Below are positions 56,501 to 64,000 of a stretch of 64,000 nucleotides of DNA, piece after piece. The stretch comes from Hemileia vastatrix. Lineage: Eukaryota > Basidiomycota > Pucciniomycetes > Pucciniales > Zaghouaniaceae. Position 1 is the stretch's first letter. Every line of letters starts with the position of its first letter. The stretch is taken from assembly GCA_030280995.1 (NCBI GenBank), contig JASXTE010000014.1:28738150-28802149 (forward strand), given 5' to 3'. The notes under the pieces were generated by a model. It was not told the DNA's origin and ran no database searches. It saw nothing but the letters and a program-made list of their open reading frames with translations. A program made the translations under genes and the position numbers.

Positions 56501-59500
56501 GCCTCTTTTGGAGAACAACTTTCTGGTGAGGATAAAGATTCCATCATTAACTTGATATAATCTTTTCCTATGGCCTTTGCTCATGGATCACATGAACTGG
56601 GATTAGTTAAAGAGGAAATGAAACTTTCATTGTCTTGGCCATTAAATGATATACCACCTAGTTTAAAGAAGAAGCCTTATCCTGCTTCTCCCACAAAGAG
56701 AAAAGATATTGAAGATAATATCTCTACCCTTTTAAAAATGAATATTATTGAAAAGGTAGTTGAAACACCTAAATATTGTGTTATCTCACCTGTCCTAATT
56801 TCTTATGAAAAAGATAAAGCCAGGTTATGTGGTGATTATAGAGCACTAAATACTTATACTGTTGATGATATCTATCCTTTACCTAGAATCAGCTCTATAC
56901 ATGCTACTTTACAGGGTGCTAAATATATCAGCTGTTTGGATGGTAATAAGGGATATCACCAGGTACCTGTTGAGAGAAATTCTCAGAACTTTCTGATTAT
57001 GCCACTCATATGGGTATTTATAAGTATATTAGGATGCCATTTAGCCCTAAAATTGCCACTTCTGTTTTCCAAAAAGTAATGGATAACACATTCCATCAAG
57101 AGATAATTGAAGGTTGGCTGATGGTTTATATTGATGATATCATTATATTCTCAAAAACATTTGAGGACCATCTTAAACACCTGTGTAAAGTATTCCAGAA
57201 AATGGATGAAATAAATATGACACTTGCTTTGAAGAAATATAAATTTGGTTTCCATTCTTTAAAAGTTCTTGGTCATGTTGTTTCAGGCTTACAGATATGT
57301 GTTGACCAGAACAAAGTGGCAGCCATACAACAGGTGAAAGCTCCTACAACAGTGAGAGAGCTCCAAAGTTTTTTGGGAATGTGTGGATACTATAGACAGT
57401 ATATTAAAAATTACCAAGTCATAGCTTTACCCCTTACCCAATTAACTAGAAAGAATGTTGCTTTTGTCTGGAATAGTGAAAGACAAAGAGCCTTTGACAC
57501 TATGAAACACTGTTTGATGTCAGCACCAATTCTTGCTTTACCTGACTTTGATCAACCATTTGTTTTTTACACTGATGCCAGTTTTATTGGTCTTGGTGCT
57601 GCCCTCCATCAAAAACAAGTGATGAATGATAAAGTATCAGAAGTAGTAATTTGTTATATTTCAAGAACCTTGAGAAATAGTGAATTGAAATATGGTGCCA
57701 CTCAGCTTGAATGTTTAGCCGTAGTGTGGGCTCTAGAAAAGCTACATTATTACCTAGATGACCAGAAATTTGAACTTGTCACTGACTGCAGTGCAGTTAA
57801 ATCCCTTTTAAACTTGAAAACACCTAATAGACATATGTTTAGATGGCAGCTGGCTGTTCAAGAATACAGAGGGAGAATGACAATTATTCACAGAGCTGGT
57901 ATTGGTCACTCAAATGTGGATATGTTATCAAGGTTACCCTTACAAATGATGACTCAAATCCTGCTTATGATCCTGAGGATGAAATTATCCATATCCATGG
58001 GATATATGTGGTTGATATGGAGGAAGAGCTATTACAGCTTATTCTGGAATCATATGATAAGGACACTGACTTGAAAAAGTTATGTACCATATTAAATGAT
58101 CCAAAGAATGCTTCAATACAAGCATTAATTAAAACCCTTCCACCAAAGTACCAAAAAGGTTTGGAAAAAGGAAAATTTTCAATTGATGAAGGATATCTAT
58201 ATTATAGAAGAAAGTTGAGTAATGTTATTGTTATTCCTCCTTCTATGAAAGAAATCATCTTGAAAATTTGTCATGATGACATATTAGCTGGACATTTTGA
58301 TCTTGACAAAACAATGATCAGAATTAAGAACACTGCTTGGTGGGCTAATATGTCTGAGGACACAAAATTATATGTTGAATCCTGTGATTCATGCCAAAAA
58401 TCAAAAAGATTAACTGGTAAAAGAGCAGGATTAATGCAACATATTGAACCTCCTGATGCTCCATGGCAAATAATAAACATGGATTTTGTAACAGGATTAC
58501 CTATTGCTGGTAAAGACAGTTATAACTCTTGTTGGGTTATTGTGGAAAGATTCACAAAAATGTGTAAATTTATCCCTACCCACAAGGATGTTTCCACTAA
58601 AGAATTAGCTTTCTTATGGTGGTCTCATATGTTTAATACTGCTGGTTTTCCTAAAGCCATAATCTCTGACAGAGACCCTAAATTTACTTCTGAATTTTGG
58701 ATGTCTCTGATGGATGTTTGTGGTTGTGATCTGAAACTTTCTACTGCCCATCACCCTCAGACTGATGGTTTAGCTGAAAGAATGATTCAGACTTTAGAGG
58801 ACATGATAAGAAGATATTGTGCCTTTGGCCTTGAGTATAAAGATAATGACAGATTCACTCATGATTGGGTTACCTTACTTCCTGGGTTAGAATTTGCTTA
58901 TAATAGCACTGTTCATTCTGTTACTCAAAGAAAGCCTTTTGAGCTCTGGCTTGGATATGTTCCTAATACTCCTGCCCAAATTCTCAATAACAAAATACCT
59001 AAATTGGATATACATCCTGGTGTAAAATCTTTTCTTCAAATGCAACAACTATGTAGAAATCATGCTCAAAAATGTATTGAAAAATCATTTGAATATGAGA
59101 AGAAAAGATGGGACAAATCCCATAAAGAATACACTTTTAAAAAGGGTGATGAAGTGTTGATTTCTACAGTCCACTTCAACTTACAAGGTAATAACAAATT
59201 AAAAGATCCATTTGTTGGTCCTTTTGTTGTCAGAAGAATGATTGGAGATAATGCAGTTGAAGTTATTCTGTATTCCCCATATGACAGAAAACATCCTGTT
59301 TTTCCAATATCTCTTTTGAAACCTTACACATCCAATAGTGATTTATTTCCAAAAAGGAGGGGTAGACCAAAGAAAACCCCAAATGAAATCACTGAGACAG
59401 CAGAAATTGAAAAAATTTTAAATGACAGAATAATCACTGCTGAGAAAGGTACAGAATACTTATTGAGATTCAAGAATAAATCATCTGAATATGATTCTTG

Positions 59501-59567
59501 GATACATGGGAAGGAGATATCTAATCTTCCTACTCTAGTAAAAAAGTATAAGAAGAAAAAATCATAG
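53548..59567 (+). pseudogene. A4 gag-pol, four breaks
   Basis: ATG 53548 (MTDQSGFAA) starts gag. Predicted introns are 53620-53677 and 54157-54266, with the +1 middle exon 53678-54156 (GFKIKKMPLSQQ, EVSKWQWDWL). Breaks: one extra base near 54360, TAA at 56558-56560 (AAA in A2), a lost base near 57000, and another near 57942. Otherwise all domains are present: knuckle CFKCNKPWQKGHVC, protease VVLDSGAGGS, RT VYIDDIIIF, RNase H YTDASF, integrase DDE, RGRPKK and chromodomain-like tail ending at 59567. RT has PFSPK where A3 has PFGPK. Confidence 0.92.
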
Positions 59568-59589
59568 CATTTTTTTTATTATTTTTTTT

Positions 59590-59601
59590 AGAGTGAGGGA
59601 G
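59590..59601 (+). other. A4 polypurine tract
   Basis: AGAGTGAGGGAG directly precedes the 3' LTR at 59602. Confidence 0.75.
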
Positions 59602-60402
59602 TGTCAGCCAGGCTACTAGACTTACCCAGTGAAATAAGTAATTATTTACTGGATAAAGCCGCACCTTATCATCTTTAATTATTATTTAATTATCATTTAG
59701 TTACATTAAAATTAGTTATAAATTAACTAGTTACAGAATGTTAAAATTAAATTAATTAATTAAATAAATAAGTAAAATTAAAATTATAATTTTGTCCCTT
59801 ATATTTTTCTCTAACACCGTGCTCATTTGACAGGTTGGGAAAAAATAAACTACAAAGATAAAATAAGATTTAAATATTCAAATAATATTAAATATATACA
59901 AAAAATCAAATTTCTTATTTAGGATTGACATTTACAGTAAATATTAAAAATATTGATGTATTTCTGACATACTCTGTAAATACATCTTTTTGACGCCTTC
60001 TTTTTGGAATAACTTTATTATTTGAAATACTATTTCTGGAATGTTCTTTTTCTCTCTCTCTCCCTACTGTTTTTAGAATTTGATTTCCGTGCTTTGTCTC
60101 TCCTTTGCCTATAAAAGGCCTCTCTTTTTGTTGTCTTTTAATCATTCTATTTTACCAACTCATTTTATTACAATAACAATAACACTAACACTTATTTATT
60201 ATAACTTATATCTTTAGTACTTACAACAAAACGTAATTCTATTCTATAACTTATATAAAATATTTTAATTTACCTCTTACTTTGAGAAAAGAAATCATAC
60301 TTGATTGAGAAATACGTACCTAATTATTGAGAGTCAAATAATACCTTAAAATCTTCATACAAAACCGTACCAAAGCTTCTAGACCAAAAGTGACCCTTGA
60401 CA
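59602..60402 (+). repeat. A4 3' LTR
   Basis: It pairs with 51650-52472 and keeps CCTATAAAAGG near 60110. It is followed by the GATTC duplication. Confidence 0.93.
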
Positions 60403-61388
60403 GATTCTCAAAAATGTCTATTTTCATTAAAACCACTACTACTGCTACTGCAGAAGATCTGTCAAAATTGTTTCTAGAATATGTATTTTCCAAACACAGC
60501 TTACCTAATGATATTATTTCAGATAGAGGCTCATTGTTTGTATCCACATTCTGGACTCAACTGTGTTGACAACTCAATATCACAAGGAACCTCTCCACAG
60601 CCTATCATCCCGAAACTGATGGGCAAAGAGAAAGGGTCAACCAAATCCTCGAACAATACCTTCGAATTTATGTCAGTTACCAACAAGACGATTGGACAAC
60701 ATGGCTACCATTGGCCGAATTTGCTTATAATAACTCGACTCATTCTTTGACAAAACAATCTCCTTTTGAAACTGTTTATGGAAGACATCCTTGATTCAAT
60801 TCAATCCATGTAGGAACTAATCATCCTGCGGAACATTATATTCAAACCATATCATGACTCCAAGAGGAGTTTAAATCAAATCTGGAATTAGCGGTTTGAA
60901 GGTACAAGGAACAGGCTGAAAAACATTGACAAACTGCTCCTCCTTTTAAACCAGGCGACAAAGTATGGCTCAACGCACGGAACATTCGAACGACTCGACC
61001 ATCAAAGAAACTGGCTGAAAAACGCTTGGGGCCATTCGAAATCGACTCTGAAGTCTCTAAAACTGCATTTCGACTCAAGCTACCTCCTAAATGGCAGGCT
61101 ATTCACCCTGTTTTTCATGTATCTCTTCTGGAACTGGCTTGAGAAACATACCCGGGCAAGAACCAACCTCCTCCGGAACCGGTCGAAGTAGAAGACCATC
61201 TAGAGTGGGAAGTAAGCCGTATCCTTGATTCAAGAATGCGCAAGGGGAAACTTCAATACCTCGTGGAATGGGAAGGTTTCCTCGATGACTCAGACAAAAC
61301 ATCCTGGGAACCAGCCATCAATGTTTCTAACGCCCCTGAACTCCTAAAATCTTTTCATCTTAAATACCCTTTAAAACCAAAACCTTAA
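60403..61388 (+). pseudogene. Family B integrase (second part) with chromodomain
   Basis: It continues the B integrase after the A4 insertion: SDRGSLF and the [12 protein letters not shown] segment give the second D and the E of the DDE triad. A GPF/Y-like module ([11 protein letters not shown]) and a canonical chromodomain (SRILDSRMRKGKLQYLVEW, then SWEPA) end at TAA near 61386. Stops at 60567, 60792, 60855, 60897, 60927 and 61140 are all TGA where CGA (Arg) is expected. The chromodomain would direct integration to modified histones. Confidence 0.88.
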
Positions 61389-61728
61389 AACTCTCTTTTT
61401 CTTTTCTCTGTTTTTTTTCTTTCTTTTAAAATCTAAAACATTTTTTTTTTTCTAAAAATTTATTTTGTTTTCTTCTTTATTCTTTTTCTTTTCAAAATGT
61501 TTCAACCTTCTTTAAAAAAAAATAAAAAAAATAAAATTACATTAAATTAAAATAAAAGTAAAATAAACTAAAAATAAAAATAAGATGAAATAAAATAAAA
61601 ACCAAATTAAAATAAAATAAAAATAAAACAAATAATAATAAAAAAAAAAAATTTCTTCTCAATTTTCTATATACATTTTTTTTTAAATTTTATTTTCCTC
61701 GAACTATCAAAATTCTTCACAAACATTA
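61389..61728 (+). other. Family B 3' non-coding sequence
   Basis: T-rich then A-rich low-complexity DNA with no gene. It ends CATTA, presumably the left copy of the A5 target duplication. Confidence 0.65.
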
Positions 61729-62867
61729 TGTCAGCCAGGCTATTCCAGGAGTCCAGTAAAAGATATATAAATTATAAAACCTTAAAGAGTGGGTAAGACT
61801 TGTATTTAATGAATATAACTTAATATTTTATTGCATAATGAAATTATATAAGAATTTTATTATATACAAATGTTACATTAAATTTATTGGTTATATATAT
61901 TTTTATATACAATTAAATTGAGCATAATATAATATATTCTACAAATAATGGCGCATTTTTATGTATTTAATAATTATAAATTTATATTTAATTAATTGAA
62001 AAACATATATTATAATTACAAGTGAAAAATTGATTTATAATATATTTAAATTAATTACTTAAATTTATATATTAAATAATACCTCTCATATGATACTAAA
62101 CAATAATTAATGACGCTTCTTTTGGCCCTTAATTGTGTTAGAAAAAACAAATAAATTAATTTGGACTAAATTGAGATTAATTGCTTGTTTTGTTGCGTCA
62201 AATTATTTTTTGTTTCACTTAAAATGTCCTTTAATCAGAATGTACCATCTGTTTGGAATTATATTTCTCATAGTTCCTATGTTTCCAATCTTGTTTAGTT
62301 ATTCACTATTGTCACTTACTGATTTGGGAATTAATGGCGGGGAAATTGGATTCTTAATTGGGGTTTTTAATTATTTGTTTCATGTTTTTCTCTATATTGT
62401 TATGTTTCATTTACTCTTTTGATATATTTGTTTTATTCCATTCTAATCATTGTATTTACAAAGATAGTAGCGCTTCAGAGGACCCATTGCCTATAAAAGG
62501 GCCTTGGATAATCCCCTGTAGCCTCATCACTTATTATACACTCAACAAATTAAATACTATTTTACTACGTTTATATTTTTTTTATTAGTAATACAATTCT
62601 AATTAAAAGTCTATATAACAAATTAAAGGTTGCTTTAAGTCTGATAGTAATTAAAAGTGTTTGCCGCGCAGAACCCTTACATTGAATAATATTATTATTA
62701 ATAAATTCTAAGTTTTTGTCACCTCTAGAAGTTGCTCACCGTTGTTTCCCTCTCAAATAAATTATATATATATTATTGTGATTTATTTCTTTATTTTCCC
62801 TTGTCCTCCTCCTTCTCTCCTCCTTTTCTCCTATTTTCCTTACCTTCTTCTAGACGACTGACCGACA
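61729..62867 (+). repeat. A5 5' LTR
   Basis: It starts TGTCAGCCAGGCTATTCC and ends GACCGACA. The TATA-like CCTATAAAAGGG lies near 62491. Its length equals that of the A3 3' LTR. Confidence 0.92.
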
Positions 62868-63165
62868 ACTGGGGACCTTTCCAAAACGACGACGACGATC
62901 GAGCCTGGCGACGAACGACAAAACGCACGGACCACCTAGCAAAACGGAACTTTTGCCGCGACTGTGTTTCGAACTTGGGTTCGACATCTTAGGTTTATAT
63001 AATATTAATTTTTATATTATTTTGAAGTGATTTTTCGATCACTATAGTAAGTTCACCTTTGCGCCTCTCACTCATATTACTATATTTTTATTGCAATAAC
63101 AGTGATTGTGGCTTAATTGCTGATTCACTGAGTGTAAGTGTTCAATTTTTAAAATTTTTTTTTTC

Positions 63166-63377
63166 CTAGTTGACCATTATAGAGTGTTAAATCCTCTTAG
63201 TCCTAGAAGAATTGACATTATTATTAATACAAATTGAATTATTAATTTAATTTTTTTTTTATTATTAATTATTGTTAATTTTGGTTGACTTAAAAGTACA
63301 TTGTTCTTAGTCCCAATATATTGCCATATTTAATATTGGTAATTAATTGGTTGAATTAACTTACTTGTTATTCCCAA
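63166..63377 (+). promoter_or_regulatory. A5 leader hairpins, long-loop type (3 units)
   Basis: 63166-63206: CTAG-TT-GAC with GTC-CTAG. 63281-63316: TTGG-TT-GAC with GTC-CCAA. 63346-63377: ATTGG-TT-GAAT with ATTC-CCAAT. All keep the TT bulge while the paired bases differ. Confidence 0.7.
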
Positions 63378-63560
63378 TTTAACCTTGCAATCCATTTTTT
63401 TTTAAAAAATTAATTTTTTAATTATTACTTTATATTGAAAATTATTTTTTCTATAATTTAATTAATTAAATATTTTTTTTTATTATTTGGAGCAATTATT
63501 GACTAACTTTTATTATTTTTTTTATAAAGTAAAAAGTAAATTATAAATCTTCCCACTAGT

Positions 63561-64000
63561 ATGTCCAAAAATTTGGCAGAAAAAATGGATAACATGCAAG
63601 TGGATGAGATAGAAATTGACTATGATGCTGACACTGTAAGTTCTTCTAAAGTTGGTCATAAAAAATCTTATGCTAACACAAAGAATTCACATACTGCAGG
63701 ATGTGGAAATGACAGGAAATGCAAACAAACCAAACCCCCTTCCCCCAGTACCACAGAAGGAAGTAAAGCCTCTAGTGCCTCAAGAAGGTCTTCCAAAAGG
63801 CTTCAAAATAAAAAAGCTTCCTCTGCCACAACAAATCAGCAACCTATCCAGTCATATAAAAGAGTTGAAGACAGAAAATATGACGTAAAAAGCAAAGGTA
63901 GACACATTGTGGGATCAGGTCCAAGAACTCAGGAACCAGATTCAGGCCCAGGCCCCTCCTCAGTTGCCTCCCAATCAGCCTCAGTTTCAGGCTCAACCTT
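63561..64000 (+). pseudogene. A5 gag, 5' end
   Basis: ATG 63561 starts MSKNLAEKMDNMQVDEIE, close to A3. Predicted intron 1 is 63636-63699 (GTAAGTTC to ACTGCAG). The spliced middle-exon frame meets TAA at 63886-63888 (TAC in A3), whereas the unspliced frame stays open to the window end. The fate beyond 64000 is unknown. Confidence 0.75.

Larger units (their letters stand above)
51650..60402 (+). mobile_element. Family A copy A4, inserted in family B integrase
   Basis: The LTRs are 51650-52472 and 59602-60402, flanked by GATTC (51645-51649 and 60403-60407). Removing the element joins the B integrase exactly at DRFSKM. It is full length with a leader array, gag and pol, but has four coding breaks. 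The LTRs are alike except for a 22-bp block and scattered changes, so the insertion is fairly recent. Confidence 0.95.
46915..61728 (+). mobile_element. Family B Ty3/gypsy chromovirus, interrupted by A4 and followed by A5
   Basis: A putative 5' LTR, gag, protease, RT/RNase H, and an integrase with a canonical chromodomain lie in order on the plus strand. A4 (51650-60402) is inserted inside the integrase core at GATTC, and A5 begins at 61729 in the 3' non-coding part. The 3' LTR is not in the window before A5. Many CGA-to-TGA changes show it is inactive. The gag resembles those of rust gypsy elements. Confidence 0.9.
61729..64000 (+). mobile_element. Family A copy A5, left part
   Basis: A 1139-bp LTR of the A3 type (61729-62867), a leader with a likely primer site (ACTGGGGACCTTTCC at 62868) and the start of gag. 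The element runs out of the window. It sits in the 3' part of family B. Confidence 0.92.

Overview
This is a repeat-dominated, AT-rich segment of a fungal nuclear genome. A basidiomycete is indicated by UPF2, which is cut by 17 short introns. A rust fungus (Pucciniales) is my best guess, because the Ty3/gypsy elements recall those of large rust genomes and most nonsense changes in one element are C-to-T in TCG context, as reported for Pucciniomycotina. The species is not determined.

Layout. Only 38.2-45.6 kb is host genic DNA: UPF2 (minus, 38236-43634, 18 exons, 1109 aa by my splicing) and, 295 bp upstream, a nine-exon four-TM membrane protein gene (minus, 43930-45618, 330 aa). The rest is mostly nested LTR retrotransposons of three families. 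Family A (LTR start TGTCAGCCAGGCTA) occurs five times: A1 (right part, 1-2311 plus 14263-14759), A2 (15696-25514, TSD GTTAT), A3 (28411-37588, minus, TSD ATGAG, almost intact), A4 (51650-60402, TSD GATTC) and A5 (61729 to the window end). Family B (46915-61728) carries A4 inside its integrase and A5 in its 3' region. Family C (2312-14262) sits inside the A1 3' LTR, has lost its RT core, and carries a Tourist-like MITE (2724-3112) in its 5' LTR only. A second MITE lies at 26677-26937. Insertion order is readable: A1, then C, then MITE-1; and B, then A4 and A5.

Structure beyond standard annotation. (1) The A-family gag has two conserved intron-like segments. Removing both restores frame but reads the middle exon in the +1 frame, and that frame is the better conserved one between copies, although the unspliced frame also stays open in A3 and A4. 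(2) The A-family 5' leaders hold arrays of small hairpins with a two-base TT bulge and compensatory changes (11 in A4, 9 in A2, 3 long-loop versions in A5). (3) Family C carries an antisense, spliced gene between integrase and 3' LTR, probably starting with a Zn2Cys6-spaced cluster in permuted order, plus a second decayed antisense relative. (4) The same region of C contains five double-hairpin modules with covariation and ten copies of an AGTC-N6-GACT motif. (5) Family B has a complete -1 frameshift signal at the gag-pro junction: A AAA AAC, a 5-nt spacer and an 8-bp stem.

All statements come from reading the sequence. Splice sites, RNA structures and family names are predictions without RNA data or database searches.
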